Positions 8,262 through 18,972 of a DNA stretch of 64,000 bases are shown here, piece after piece. A program made the position numbers and the translations under genes. Within the stretch, counting starts at the first letter, position 1, and each line of letters starts with the position of its first letter. The notes beneath the pieces were generated by a model that saw only the letters and a program-made list of their open reading frames with translations, searched no databases and had not been told where the DNA came from. The stretch covers positions 2,199,149 through 2,263,148 of the forward strand of contig NZ_KQ236688.1 of assembly GCF_001183545.1 (NCBI RefSeq), given 5' to 3'. Origin of the DNA: Cellvibrio sp. pealriver (GTDB lineage Bacteria > Pseudomonadota > Gammaproteobacteria > Pseudomonadales > Cellvibrionaceae).

Positions 8262-9998
8262 ATGCCACATGACATTAGCCTAATTACAACTATTGCGGCC
8301 GGTCTCGGTTTAGCGATGATTCTGGGGTTTATCGCTGCGCGTCTGCGCTTGCCGCCGCTCATCGGCTACCTTATCGCCGGTATTATTGTTGGCCCCTCAA
8401 CCCCCGGCTTTGTTGCCGATATGGCGCTCACCGCCCAACTCGCTGAAATTGGCGTAATGCTGTTGATGTTTGGCGTTGGCTTGCATTTTTCCGTAGGCGA
8501 TTTGATGGCGGTAAAACGTATCGCCGTGCCCGGTGCAATGCTACAGATCACTATCGCTACCCTGCTTGGTGCCGGTGCCGGCTATTTTTGGGGCTGGGAT
8601 CTGGCGCAATGCCTGGTATTTGGTTTGTCACTCTCCTGTGCCAGCACGGTGGTTTTGCTAAAAGCCCTTGAAGCGCGCAACCAGATTGAGACCATTAATG
8701 GCCGTATCGCCGTAGGTTGGTTGATAGTAGAAGATCTGGTGATGGTGATGGTGCTGGTACTCCTGCCTGTAATCGCTGGCCTTATGGGAACAGTTCCCGC
8801 TACCGATGGCCTCGCACCTGTCGCCAATGACCAGCATGTCGCGGTCGCACTCTTGATTACTCTGGGCAAAGTGGCTGCCTTTGTGGTGTTTATGTTGGTG
8901 GTCGGCAAACGCTTGCTGCCCAAATTACTCTGGTGGGTGGCCGGCACTGGTTCGCGCGAATTATTCAGCCTCTGTGTTATTGCCACTGCCGTTGGTGTCG
9001 CCTATGGCTCGGCGCTGCTGTTTGATGTGTCCTTCGCATTGGGTGCTTTTTTTGCGGGCATGATGTTGCGCGAATCAGAATTTAGCCACCGCGCGGCCGA
9101 TGACTCACTGCCGCTACGCGATGCATTTGCAGTATTGTTTTTTGTGTCGGTCGGCATGCTCTTTGATCCGCACATACTGCTCAATGAACCGCTGAAAGTG
9201 CTCGCTGTGGTGACCATTATTATGTTTGGGAAAACCATCGCCGCTGTAGCACTGGTGCTGGTGTTCCGCTACCCACTCAACACGGCGTTGATTGTCGGCG
9301 CGAGCCTGGCGCAGATCGGTGAGTTTTCCTTTATTTTGGCGGGATTGAGCATCAGTTTGGGCTTGATGGATATTCAAGCACAAAACTTGATACTGGCTGG
9401 TGCATTGGTTTCCATCGCACTCAATTCGCTGATGTTTACTCTGCTGGAGCCACTGCGCAATTTGGCACTCAAGCACTCAGCCTTTGCGCGCAAATTGGAA
9501 GTGCGAGACGACCCTCTTGCCGTATTACCCATGAGCACCGATGAAGTATTTTTGTCAGGTCAAGCAGTATTAGTCGGTTACGGGCGAGTAGGCCGCCGTA
9601 TTGCCCGCATGCTCGATGAAAAACAAATCCCTTATGTGGTTGCTGATACCAATCGCGAAATAGTCGAGAAACTGCGTAAAAATAATATTCCGGCCGTGTG
9701 TGGCGATGCCGCTGATCCGAATGTATTGATCCAGGCGCACATAGCCAAAGCAGGCATGCTCATTGCAGCAACGTCCAATACTTTTCATGTGCGACAAATG
9801 GTTGAAACCGCACGCACACTGAATCCTAAAATTGAAATTGTGATCCGTACTCACAACGAAGAAGAAGCCGATTTGTGGATGAAGGAAAACATCGGCAAAA
9901 TATTTCTGAGTGAGCAGCAATTGGCGAGCGGTATGGCAACCCATGTGCTGCAACGCATGGGCAAGGGTGACAAACCGAAGGAATCGCATCAGCACTAA
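8262..9998 (+). CDS. ybaL: YbaL/Kef-type monovalent cation:proton antiporter
   Basis: 578 residues. The first about 400 form a CPA2 Na+/H+ exchanger domain with roughly a dozen membrane spans (openings LGLAMILGFIAARLRLPPLIGYLIAG and VGLHFSVGDL). A TrkA-N/RCK nucleotide-binding domain follows, with the Rossmann motif GYGRVGRR at about 440 and the conserved HIAKAGMLIAATSNTF segment. The layout and length fit YbaL more closely than glutathione-gated KefB/KefC. It should sit in the inner membrane and exchange K+ or Na+ for protons under nucleotide control. It is transcribed alone and ends at a shared terminator with motB. Confidence 0.85.
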   Translation: MPHDISLITTIAAGLGLAMILGFIAARLRLPPLIGYLIAGIIVGPSTPGFVADMALTAQLAEIGVMLLMFGVGLHFSVGDLMAVKRIAVPGAMLQITIATLLGAGAGYFWGWDLAQCLVFGLSLSCASTVVLLKALEARNQIETINGRIAVGWLIVEDLVMVMVLVLLPVIAGLMGTVPATDGLAPVANDQHVAVALLITLGKVAAFVVFMLVVGKRLLPKLLWWVAGTGSRELFSLCVIATAVGVAYGSALLFDVSFALGAFFAGMMLRESEFSHRAADDSLPLRDAFAVLFFVSVGMLFDPHILLNEPLKVLAVVTIIMFGKTIAAVALVLVFRYPLNTALIVGASLAQIGEFSFILAGLSISLGLMDIQAQNLILAGALVSIALNSLMFTLLEPLRNLALKHSAFARKLEVRDDPLAVLPMSTDEVFLSGQAVLVGYGRVGRRIARMLDEKQIPYVVADTNREIVEKLRKNNIPAVCGDAADPNVLIQAHIAKAGMLIAATSNTFHVRQMVETARTLNPKIEIVIRTHNEEEADLWMKENIGKIFLSEQQLASGMATHVLQRMGKGDKPKESHQH

Positions 9999-10046
9999 TC
10001 ATGCTTAACTACTGACATCACCAGTAATTAATAATGCGTAAAACCA

Positions 10047-10083
10047 TAAAAAAAACGGGCTGGATTTCCAGCCCGTTTTTTTA
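10047..10083. terminator. Bidirectional intrinsic terminator
   Basis: The stem AACGGGCTGG/CCAGCCCGTT has an A-run on the left and seven Ts on the right. It separates the convergent antiporter and motB genes. Confidence 0.9.
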
Positions 10084-10109
10084 TCTTCGAATAACGTACA
10101 TTTACCGTA

Positions 10110-11111
10110 CTACTGTGAGCTGGCAGCATCGATTGCATCGTCAACTTCCGCTGGCGATAAAAACCGTTGTGCGGGTTCAACCGGCGCAGGTGGTGCAAAA
10201 GTATCACTGCTTTTCATCAGTTGACTGCTATCAATACCGACACCACTACCAAGCGCATCAGCGACTGCTTTTTTCAGCACAATAATGGCGATACGACGAT
10301 TGATTGGCTCGTTGGGTTTATCAATCACCAAGGGCGCAGCTGATCCCATACCTTGTACCGTTGCCACTTTAGCCTCGGGATAAGAACCTTCCAGCAATGC
10401 TCTGCGCGCGGCATTGGCACGGTCAGCCGATAACTCCCAGTTAGTGTAAGTCGCACCTGCTCCGTAAGGTGTTGAGTCGGTATGGCCGGTAACGCTGATT
10501 TTGTTTTGTACCTTATTCAAAATCGGCGCGAGCGCGTGCAACACATCCGATGACCACTTCTGCAAATTCGCGCTTCCTACATCAAACATAGGGCGCTGGT
10601 CTTTATCAACAATCTGGATACGCAAACCCAGCGCAGTAAAATCAATCAGGATTTGGTCTTTAATTTGTTGGAATACAGAATCCAACGAATTGATTTCAGT
10701 CTCCAATTGTTTTTTCAGTTCTTCCAGTTGTTGCGCTTCGATGCGTTCAATTTCTTTTTGCAACTGCTCTTCTGATAAATCCTGCGCTACCGATTGGTCA
10801 TTGGCACGCTCATCATTGGGGCTATCTGACTGTGTCATTTCCAGCGGTTTATCCTGACTGATCAACCCCAAATCAGCACCCCCCTCTCCCACAACATATT
10901 TACTGCCGGGATCATTGAAGTGCGCCGCAATCGCTTTCTGCTCTTCAGGTGATGTACTGCCCAATAGCCACATCAACAAAAAGAACGCCATCAGCGCCGT
11001 CATGAAATCTGCCAGTGCCACTTTCCATGAGCCACCATGATGCCCATGCCCATGCCCTTTCTTCTTCTTGATAATAAGAGGTTGCTGGTTCGCGCCCTTT
11101 TCCATCGACAA
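10110..11111 (-). CDS. motB: Flagellar motor stator protein MotB
   Basis: 333 residues. A Lys/His/Gly-rich cytosolic N-terminus (KKKKGHGHGHHGG) leads into one membrane span, KVALADFMTALMAFFLLMWLL. Asp35 matches the proton-carrying aspartate (Asp32 in E. coli), so the protein should couple ion flow to rotation with MotA. A charged linker with helical Glu/Gln-rich sequence follows. An OmpA/MotB peptidoglycan-binding domain then carries TGHTDSTPYG and NWELSADRANAARR. It lies 25 bases downstream of motA in the same operon. The span pattern favours proton rather than sodium use, but that is not decisive from sequence. Confidence 0.93.
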   Translation of the reverse strand: MSMEKGANQQPLIIKKKKGHGHGHHGGSWKVALADFMTALMAFFLLMWLLGSTSPEEQKAIAAHFNDPGSKYVVGEGGADLGLISQDKPLEMTQSDSPNDERANDQSVAQDLSEEQLQKEIERIEAQQLEELKKQLETEINSLDSVFQQIKDQILIDFTALGLRIQIVDKDQRPMFDVGSANLQKWSSDVLHALAPILNKVQNKISVTGHTDSTPYGAGATYTNWELSADRANAARRALLEGSYPEAKVATVQGMGSAAPLVIDKPNEPINRRIAIIVLKKAVADALGSGVGIDSSQLMKSSDTFAPPAPVEPAQRFLSPAEVDDAIDAASSQ

Positions 11112-11135
11112 TTACCTTGCAAATGCCTTAATGAG

Positions 11136-11990
11136 TTATCTCTTGGCGCGATATTGTTCTTCCAGCTCTTTGAAGCTGGGGCGGACACTGTGAAACAGCA
11201 CTTTGCGGCCAAACTCAACTGCAACCTGCGGTGGAACACCATTCATCGATGCAACCAACACCGCTTTGATACATTCATAAGCACGTGACTCATCACGGTT
11301 TTTACCACTTAAATAAGATGCAAAAGGTGCAATAAACCCATAGGCAAACAAAATCCCCAGAAGGGTACCCACCAACGCTGCCGCAACTGCCGCACCGATT
11401 TCACCCGGTGGGCCGCCGATTTTTCCCATGGTGATAATTACACCCAATACCGCCGCCACAATGCCGAAACCAGGCAAACCATCCGCCGCGTTTTGAATTG
11501 CTCCCGGGATCACCGCTGCTTCTTGATGATGCCCATCCAGTTCCTGCTCCATCAAAGACTCAAGTTCGTGCGGTGCCATATTTCCCGCAACCATAATGCG
11601 CAAGTAATCACAGATAAACTCCACAATATGGTGATCTTTCATAATCTCCGGATAATTAGCAAAAAGTGGGCTACTTTCAGGTTCTTCAATATCACCTTCA
11701 ATCGCCATCAAGCCTTCACGACGGGTTTTATTGAGGATGTCATATAGAAGGGTCAGGATCTCCAGATAAAACGTTTTATTAAATTTGGATGGGGTCAGTA
11801 ATGCCCCTGCAGATTTAATAACCCCCATGGTGACTGACAATGGATTACCAATAATCATTGCCCCAAAGGAAGCACCACAAATAATCATCACCTCAATAGG
11901 TGACATGAGCGCCATAGGATTACCACCGTGGATCGCAAACCCACCGATCACACAACCCAGGACAACAATAATCCCTAAAATAATATTCAC
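11136..11990 (-). CDS. motA: Flagellar motor stator protein MotA
   Basis: 284 residues, the usual MotA length, with four membrane spans. Recognisable parts are the first span IILGIIVVLGCVIGGF, the cytosolic loop with KTRREGLMAIEGDIEEPESS, and the PGFGIVAAVLGVIITMG and AALVGTLLGILFAYG spans in the C-terminal half. It forms the MotA5MotB2 stator that drives the flagellar rotor. The start is a GTG at 11990 preceded by a G-rich stretch. No other flagellar or chemotaxis genes are in the window. Confidence 0.93.
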   Translation of the reverse strand: MNIILGIIVVLGCVIGGFAIHGGNPMALMSPIEVMIICGASFGAMIIGNPLSVTMGVIKSAGALLTPSKFNKTFYLEILTLLYDILNKTRREGLMAIEGDIEEPESSPLFANYPEIMKDHHIVEFICDYLRIMVAGNMAPHELESLMEQELDGHHQEAAVIPGAIQNAADGLPGFGIVAAVLGVIITMGKIGGPPGEIGAAVAAALVGTLLGILFAYGFIAPFASYLSGKNRDESRAYECIKAVLVASMNGVPPQVAVEFGRKVLFHSVRPSFKELEEQYRAKR

Positions 11991-12258
11991 GCAAAAACCC
12001 CCAAACAGGTAAAGGTTTAGATTAAAGCGGCAAAAACGATCAAATAAAATTCAACTCGACCATAACATGATGACCAGCACGGTTTGAGTATAGGCAGGTT
12101 GATTTGAGGATCAAGAAAATGGTGAATTAATCGTATCTCGTCCCTCGTAATGCTTTCTGGATAGCGGTAAGCACTGACGAATGAGATACCCACAAACCAC
12201 TGAATAATCCTAAAATACAAGTCCTATTACTCCTCACTGGCTCGACAGGTAATTCACC

Positions 12259-12576
12259 ATGAAGATTGACCAACTCCCCGCATCAACCCAACAAGCGCTG
12301 GAAGCCGCCACATTTCGCCGCCTACTGGAGCATTTGGATAGCCGCAAAGATGTGCAAAATATTGATCTCATGAATCTCGCGGGTTTTTGCCGCAATTGTT
12401 TAAGCAAATGGTATGTCGCAGCGGCAAAAGAAGAAGCGATTGAATTGGATTACGAAGATACACGCACACACATTTACGGAATGCCTTATGCGGAATGGAA
12501 AGATAAATTCCAGACAGAAGCCAGTGCCGCCCAATTGCAACAATTCCAACAGGCAGCACCGGTCAACGAAAAGTAA
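12259..12576 (+). CDS. DUF1244 family protein
   Basis: 105 residues carrying the DUF1244 signature: FRRLLEHLDSRKDVQNIDLMNL, then GFCRNCLSKWY with two cysteines, then YGMPYAEWKDKFQ. The family is small, cytosolic and uncharacterised; the two cysteines could bind metal, but nothing here shows it. The gene stands alone and ends four bases before the convergent NHL-type gene, leaving no room for a separate terminator. Confidence 0.85.
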   Translation: MKIDQLPASTQQALEAATFRRLLEHLDSRKDVQNIDLMNLAGFCRNCLSKWYVAAAKEEAIELDYEDTRTHIYGMPYAEWKDKFQTEASAAQLQQFQQAAPVNEK

Positions 12577-12580
12577 ACGG

Positions 12581-13420
12581 TTAATCCAACTGGTAGGCAG
12601 TCACCGTATTTTTGAAAAAATTCGGCACGAACACCTGATTGGTATTAGGGTCGTAGCCAATGTCGGCGGTATTGATTTTTTGCGCTTGTGAATCGATCAA
12701 CACCTGGATCTTGCCATCGCCGGAAACGTAATACACCAGCCCCGGCCAGCAAGACACAATAAACTCACCGCGCTTGGCCAACATCTCTATACCATCAATT
12801 CCTTGGGCAAAACCTTTGGCAAGCACCAGAGGTTTTTTATCTGCACCAAATAACAACAATTCAGGACCTGCACCGACAACCAAACTGGGACCAAATGCCT
12901 TCAGGCCATTTGCATTAGCTACATTCTCCAGATAGAGACTGGGAACATCATCAATAATCCGGTGCACTTTGTTAGTACGCGTATCGGAAACGTAGACAAC
13001 CCCCGTCGAATTGATCGTCACATCATTTAAAAATACAGCACCTTCAATTGGAATTTTCTTTAATAGCGTTTGCTCTTTGATATCGATCACGGCAACCGTA
13101 GTGATATCGGCAACATAAAGGCGGCCTTCAAATATCGCCATGCCTTTGGGAGCATCGAGCCCGACAAGCCACTCTTTTTCGATAACCGAGCCATCGGTAG
13201 CCAGCTTGGCAATACCGCCTTTTCCATCGGCGACATTACCCTCTCCATCAATAAGGGATACAAAAAGATAAGGATCATTTTTATCGGCAACATAAAGAAC
13301 CGATTCGGGCGTTGGCAAATCAGGTGTTTGCCATAACTGTTCAAGGCTATGTTGGGCCGACGCTGGCAATGATCCTAAAAGCGTTCCAAACAAAGAGAGA
13401 GTGTAAATCCAGTATTTCAT
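12581..13420 (-). CDS. Secreted SMP-30/gluconolactonase-like (NHL/beta-propeller) protein
   Basis: 279 residues with a signal peptide (MKYWIYTLSLFGTLLGSLPASAQ). The mature part shows repeated propeller blades with YVADKNDPYLF, LYVADITTVAVIDI, VVYVSDTRTNKVHRI and GYDPNTNQVFVPNF, the pattern of SMP-30/gluconolactonase/NHL beta-propellers. Such proteins may be lactonases or ligand-binding propellers. Catalytic metal ligands cannot be placed with certainty, so an enzyme role is only possible. It is the only gene near the divergent LacI regulator at 13747, and regulation by it is conceivable. Confidence 0.7.
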   Translation of the reverse strand: MKYWIYTLSLFGTLLGSLPASAQHSLEQLWQTPDLPTPESVLYVADKNDPYLFVSLIDGEGNVADGKGGIAKLATDGSVIEKEWLVGLDAPKGMAIFEGRLYVADITTVAVIDIKEQTLLKKIPIEGAVFLNDVTINSTGVVYVSDTRTNKVHRIIDDVPSLYLENVANANGLKAFGPSLVVGAGPELLLFGADKKPLVLAKGFAQGIDGIEMLAKRGEFIVSCWPGLVYYVSGDGKIQVLIDSQAQKINTADIGYDPNTNQVFVPNFFKNTVTAYQLD

Positions 13421-13508
13421 TGCGATACCTCATTATTTTTGTAGTCATGCACCACATGGAATACAAACGTCCCATAACGGTGCCGTCACAACACAAACTA
13501 CCTAATGA

Positions 13509-13523
13509 TGTACTCCCAGTACA
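13509..13523. repeat. Palindrome TGTACT-CCC-AGTACA
   Basis: Perfect 6-base arms around a 3-base centre, in the divergent promoter region between the NHL-type gene and the LacI regulator. It may be a protein-binding site; no known operator is matched. Confidence 0.45.
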
Positions 13524-13575
13524 CGATACAGCGCTCCTTAACCAATCCCATGGTGCCATTTTCATTTTATGCACC

Positions 13576-13589
13576 GCAAAGTACTTTGC
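13576..13589. repeat. Perfect 14-base palindrome GCAAAGTACTTTGC
   Basis: Perfect two-fold symmetric site about 160 bases before the LacI-family start. LacI-type operators are palindromes of this size, though they usually have a central CG and this one has TA. It is a candidate regulator-binding site. Confidence 0.4.
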
Positions 13590-13746
13590 AAATCCTTGCA
13601 TGCACCACCTACAAGCACCGCACCTCTTCGCAGGAATAAAAGAAGAGTGCAAGAGAACTTATTGCGCTTGTATAGCCTAAGCTCTACCCTAGCAGCCAAC
13701 CACGACGGTATACCTACTCACTTTGACTCATAAAGCCTAATAATCT

Positions 13747-14799
13747 ATGAAAACCAGTGCAGATAAACTCGCGCCCAAATCCAAAGCCACCATCAAAGAT
13801 GTCGCCAAGTTAGCAGGGGTATCATTCAAAACCGTTTCGCGAGTCATCAACAAAGAAGGAACTGTTGGCCAGGAGCTGCAAGACAAAGTCATGCAGGCGG
13901 TCAAAGCGCTGAATTACCAACCCAATTTATCGGCACGTTTGCTGCGCGGAGCTGCCTCCTCTATCGGGTTTATCTACGACAACCCCAACAGCAACTACGT
14001 TATAGATATGCAAAAAGGGATTTTGGGTGAGTGCCGTCGTCAGGGGTATGAGTTGGTCATTCACCCCTGCGATTCAAAATCCGATGAAATTATCGATGAA
14101 GTACTCGACATGATTGACCGCAGCCAGGTGGGCGGGCTGGTATTAACACCGCCCATATCAGAAATGCCCGAAGTATTATCGGCCCTGAGCAAGCGCAAGC
14201 TACCATTTGTACGGATCTTGTCTGGCTCACAACCGCCCGATAAAAAAGGCCCCTGTATTTTCATCGATGACCGTACAGCTGCCTATAAAATTACCCAATA
14301 CCTGATTGATCTGGGGCACAAATCCATTGCCTTTCTCGGGGGGGAAGAAACGCACAAATCGAGTATTGAGCGTTTGGAAGGTTACAAGGCCGCATTGAAA
14401 GCCAATAAACTTCCGATTGATAAAAAACTGATCGTTCCCGGAGAATATTCGTTTGAATCCGGCGTGAAGCGCACACGCCAACTCTTGTCATCCGCTGTAA
14501 AAGCGACCGCAGTCTTTGCATGTAACGACGAAATTGCGGCAGGCACCCTGTTTGCAGCACGTATTCAAGGCGTAGATGTGCCGCAACACTTATCGATTGT
14601 CGGGTTCGAGGACAGCCCCTTCTCACGTCAAGCCTGGCCAAACCTGACCACAGCGCAGCAACCTAACCCGACCATTGCAGAACGCGCCACCAATTTATTG
14701 ATCGATACCATCCGCAATAAACGCGATGTAGAAAGCGAAGGCTTTTATCCGCAACTTATTGTGCGCGACTCTACTTGCCCTGCACCGAGTAAACGCTAA
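13747..14799 (+). CDS. LacI family transcriptional regulator
   Basis: 350 residues. The N-terminal helix-turn-helix and hinge are clear (TIKDVAKLAGVSFKTVSRVIN at about 16-36, then NYQPNLSARLLRG). A periplasmic-binding-protein-like effector domain follows, with IGFIYDNPN at the start of the first lobe, SIAFLGGEE, FACNDEIAAGTLFAA and VGFEDSPFSRQAWPNLTT. It should be a repressor or activator responding to a sugar or related ligand. No carbohydrate operon adjoins it; the divergent neighbour is an NHL-type secreted protein. The effector cannot be predicted. Confidence 0.9.
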   Translation: MKTSADKLAPKSKATIKDVAKLAGVSFKTVSRVINKEGTVGQELQDKVMQAVKALNYQPNLSARLLRGAASSIGFIYDNPNSNYVIDMQKGILGECRRQGYELVIHPCDSKSDEIIDEVLDMIDRSQVGGLVLTPPISEMPEVLSALSKRKLPFVRILSGSQPPDKKGPCIFIDDRTAAYKITQYLIDLGHKSIAFLGGEETHKSSIERLEGYKAALKANKLPIDKKLIVPGEYSFESGVKRTRQLLSSAVKATAVFACNDEIAAGTLFAARIQGVDVPQHLSIVGFEDSPFSRQAWPNLTTAQQPNPTIAERATNLLIDTIRNKRDVESEGFYPQLIVRDSTCPAPSKR

Positions 14800-14802
14800 C
14801 CT

Positions 14803-14823
14803 CAGGTCTAATTATTAGACCTG
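14803..14823. repeat. Perfect inverted repeat just after the LacI stop
   Basis: Ten-base arms CAGGTCTAAT/ATTAGACCTG around one base. It lies directly after the stop codon and just before the intrinsic terminator. It lacks its own T-run, so it may reinforce termination or be a protein-binding site. Confidence 0.5.
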
Positions 14824-14828
14824 ATAAA

Positions 14829-14865
14829 TAAAAAAGGGGATCGATGACTCGATCCCCTTTTTTGC
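14829..14865. terminator. Bidirectional intrinsic terminator
   Basis: The stem GGGGATCG/CGATCCCC with loop ATGACT is flanked by an A-run and a seven-T run. It serves the LacI gene and the convergent coiled-coil gene. Confidence 0.9.
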
Positions 14866-14901
14866 ACATCCAGAATAAAGACAACTCTGTGGGACTGGCG
14901 A

Positions 14902-15675
14902 TTATTTTGGTGCGCCACTCAACTGTTGTTTAATCTGCAGAATTTCGCGATTGGTACTGCGACGGAAATCATCGATAGCAGAAATAGCTTCTTCGCTGTT
15001 ACGCATACGGCTATTTAACGTATCCAATGCCGTCATTTCCAAACGCATCTTATCCACTGCCTCTTTCAGATTTTGCACGCTTTGCGTTTGCTGGCTGGTA
15101 CTGGTCGCCATACCATCAATCTTCGCAGCGGCAGCGTCGGCAACTGCTTTATTAGCGGCAATTTCTTGCTTCAGTGATGCAATTCCCGCTCTGGCATCTG
15201 TACCCAATTTCAGTGCATTCGCAGTATCACGGGTAACGGCTGTTGTTTTTTCGGTGTTCGCAGCAATCGCTTTGCGGTTGGTCTCTACCAAACCTGCAAT
15301 ACGACGCACTTCTGTATCCAATTTTTTGAGATTGGATTGTAAAGTCACCACCGACGCGCTCGACTCTTCCGATGTCAAACTCAGCTGTTGCTCCAACCCC
15401 TGAATACGTACATCGGCTTGCTTCAGCATCGCCTGTGCCTGAAATAATTGCCAACCAAGAAACCCGGCACCAGCAGCGGCAATCAGCGCAATCACCAACG
15501 CAATAGCAGGCAAACTGCTGGAAGGCGCTGGTGCAGCATACGCGGGAGCAGCAGGTGCAGACCTGCGCGTTGGGCGATTTGCCGTATCAGGTTCTGATTC
15601 TTGATAGCGACGCGACGGGGATTCTGCTGGCTCAGACATTCCGCCCGTCGATAATGTGGGTTCTCTGCGTTCCAT
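14902..15675 (-). CDS. Single-span membrane protein with long periplasmic coiled coil
   Basis: 257 residues, unrecognised as a named family. Residues 1-55 are a polar, Pro/Ala-rich cytosolic tail. One membrane span follows at about 56-78 (IALVIALIAAAGAGFLGWQLF). The rest is a strongly heptad-like helix of Ala/Gln/Lys/Glu with no cysteines (LEQQLSLTSEES, VRRIAGLVETNRKAIAANTEKT, VQNLKEAVDKMRLEM). The layout resembles envelope spacer or scaffold proteins, but no specific function can be claimed. It is transcribed alone, upstream of nothing on its strand but the terminator shared with the LacI gene. Confidence 0.6.
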   Translation of the reverse strand: MERREPTLSTGGMSEPAESPSRRYQESEPDTANRPTRRSAPAAPAYAAPAPSSSLPAIALVIALIAAAGAGFLGWQLFQAQAMLKQADVRIQGLEQQLSLTSEESSASVVTLQSNLKKLDTEVRRIAGLVETNRKAIAANTEKTTAVTRDTANALKLGTDARAGIASLKQEIAANKAVADAAAAKIDGMATSTSQQTQSVQNLKEAVDKMRLEMTALDTLNSRMRNSEEAISAIDDFRRSTNREILQIKQQLSGAPK

Positions 15676-15793
15676 AACAACTGTTACCTTCGATGATGCA
15701 GTGAGAAAAGTTCGCTAACCAGCGAACAATATGTGGTCGCATTTTATAGCAGTAGCCCACACAAACATAGGCCAGTCATTTTATTCTCGCTAT

Positions 15794-15823
15794 AAAAAAA
15801 CGGGCCTTAAAGCCCGTTTTTTC
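15794..15823. terminator. Intrinsic terminator after sodB
   Basis: The stem AACGGGC/GCCCGTT with a short CTTAAA loop carries an A-run and a six-T run. It lies 19 bases beyond the sodB stop on the minus strand. Confidence 0.88.
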
Positions 15824-15841
15824 TGCAAATCGCACTAGCCT

Positions 15842-16426
15842 TTATTTAGCGTAGTTAGCGTTCACGAATTCCCAATTCACCAGAGACCAGAAAGCGCCAA
15901 TGTAGTTTGGACGTGAATTGCGATAGTCGATGTAGTAAGCGTGCTCCCACAAATCGAGAGTCAAAATTGGAGTCACGGATGCATCAGTCAACGGAGTAGC
16001 AGCATTGCTGGTATTCACAATCGCAACTGAACCGTCCGCTTTTTTCACCAACCAAGTCCATGAAGAACCAAAGTTGTTGATAGCAGAGTTGGTGAAATCT
16101 TCTTTGAATTTATCGAAAGATCCAAATGCTTTAGTGATCGCATCAGCAACTGCACCTGTTGGTGCACCGCCACCATTAGGGCTCAAGCAGTTCCAGTAAA
16201 AAGTGTGGTTCCAGATTTGCGCGGCGTTATTAAACACAGGGCCAGCAGACGATTTAATAACGTCTTCCAAACTTTTGCCTTCAAATTCAGTGCCTGGAAC
16301 TAATGTGTTCAGTTTATCCACATAGGCTTTGTGGTGTTTGCCGTGGTGATAATCCAGGGTTTCAGCAGAAATGTGTGGAGCCAGAGCGTCTTTGGCGTAA
16401 GGCAGTGCAGGTAATTCAAAAGCCAT
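15842..16426 (-). CDS. sodB: Superoxide dismutase, iron type
   Basis: 194 residues, the usual Fe-SOD length. It converts superoxide to oxygen and peroxide in the cytosol. Metal ligands are visible: a His in DYHHGKHHKAYV, a His in QIWNHTFYW, and Asp and His in DLWEHAYYID. The Gln in AAQIWNH, which lies in the N-terminal half, and the NGGGAPTG loop are features of iron rather than manganese enzymes. A strong AGGAG Shine-Dalgarno precedes the ATG. It is a single-gene unit next to the groE locus. Confidence 0.95.
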   Translation of the reverse strand: MAFELPALPYAKDALAPHISAETLDYHHGKHHKAYVDKLNTLVPGTEFEGKSLEDVIKSSAGPVFNNAAQIWNHTFYWNCLSPNGGGAPTGAVADAITKAFGSFDKFKEDFTNSAINNFGSSWTWLVKKADGSVAIVNTSNAATPLTDASVTPILTLDLWEHAYYIDYRNSRPNYIGAFWSLVNWEFVNANYAK

Positions 16427-16605
16427 GATGTTTCTCCTAGTTCACGGTTGTATAGATTCAATCTCTGTTAAAAAAATCCGGTAGCAGATAATAACAACTA
16501 AACACAGACTCGCTTATTAAAAATTCGCTATTGCAAAAAAATGGGAAAACCAATCGCTGAAAACAATTACGGCCCACTAGGGGCCGTAACGATTGAGCGC
16601 ATTGA

Positions 16606-18273
<1,668 letters not shown>

Positions 18274-18341
18274 TTAACACATAGAAACCGGCTGTTGCGG
18301 TTTCACGTTAAATTCTTTGGCATTCGAATCAGATGTTCGAA

Positions 18342-18632
18342 TTACACCAGAACCGCTTTGATATCGGATTCACTCAGGATGACCAGCTCTTCACCGTCGA
18401 TGGTAATGGTGTCGCTGCCAGCGTATTTGCCGAATACCACTACATCACCCACTTTCACATCCAGAGGACGCAATTCACCACTCGCCAGTACACGGCCATT
18501 GCCTACAGCCAACACTTCGCCTTGATTCGGCTTTTCTTTCGCTGCGCCAGACAGGATGATGCCGCCAGCGGTTTTGGTTTCTTCTTCTTTGCGACGAACT
18601 ACAACACGATCATGCAACGGACGAATTTTCAT
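18342..18632 (-). CDS. groS: Co-chaperonin GroES (Cpn10)
   Basis: 96 residues from the ATG at 18632 (AGGAG Shine-Dalgarno). A longer open frame exists upstream but lacks family similarity. The sequence begins [14 protein letters not shown] and contains the mobile loop [19 protein letters not shown] and [12 protein letters not shown]. It caps the GroEL chamber. It is the first gene of the groESL operon. Confidence 0.97.
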   Translation of the reverse strand: MKIRPLHDRVVVRRKEEETKTAGGIILSGAAKEKPNQGEVLAVGNGRVLASGELRPLDVKVGDVVVFGKYAGSDTITIDGEELVILSESDIKAVLV

Positions 18633-18742
18633 GGAACTTTGTCTCCTAACAAAACAGATTAAACACTCGCGAAACCCCTCACCCAGTACTCTACAGATGA
18701 ACACAACATCAAGAGTGGAGCAGTGTGATTCCGCGTGATGAC

Positions 18743-18770
18743 ATATAAGGACGGCCTGAAAAGTTTCAAG
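18743..18770 (-). promoter_or_regulatory. Candidate sigma-32 heat-shock promoter of groESL
   Basis: On the minus strand a -35 CTTGAAA (18770-18764) is followed after 13 bases by a -10-like CCTTATAT (18750-18743). The heat-shock consensus is CTTGAA-N13-15-CCCATnT. It is about 110 bases upstream of the groES start. No CIRCE repeat was seen. Confidence 0.6.
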
Positions 18771-18972
18771 GCCATCAGTTAAGGCCACCGTTTTACAGGG
18801 GCTTCCCCCCTTGGTCTTAACAAGGGCGGTGACCTAAAAGCGGTGACATCTATGTGGGGCTGGGTTTAAGGATTTCAACAGAAGGGTAGAGAAAATTTAT
18901 GATATTCAGGCTTTAAGCTATTTCCGGTACCGGATAGGTTCTGGCGCGACTGGATTCTGGCTCAAATAGATT

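Larger units (their letters stand above)
13421..13746. other. Divergent intergenic region upstream of the NHL-type gene and the LacI regulator
   Basis: 326 bases without a convincing gene; short frames across it lack Shine-Dalgarno sites and family features. It contains two perfect palindromes (listed separately at 13509-13523 and 13576-13589) and should hold both divergent promoters. Confidence 0.55.

Noticed and set aside
12017..12220. 67-codon minus-strand frame between motA and DUF1244
   Set aside because: No Shine-Dalgarno, no recognisable features, and the composition looks like an untranslated spacer.
13347..13652. 101-codon minus-strand frame upstream of the NHL-type gene
   Set aside because: It overlaps the signal peptide region of a better-supported gene and lies across the palindrome-bearing promoter region.
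18342..18788. 148-residue extended form of GroES
   Set aside because: The extra N-terminal residues have no GroES similarity and lie across the heat-shock promoter.
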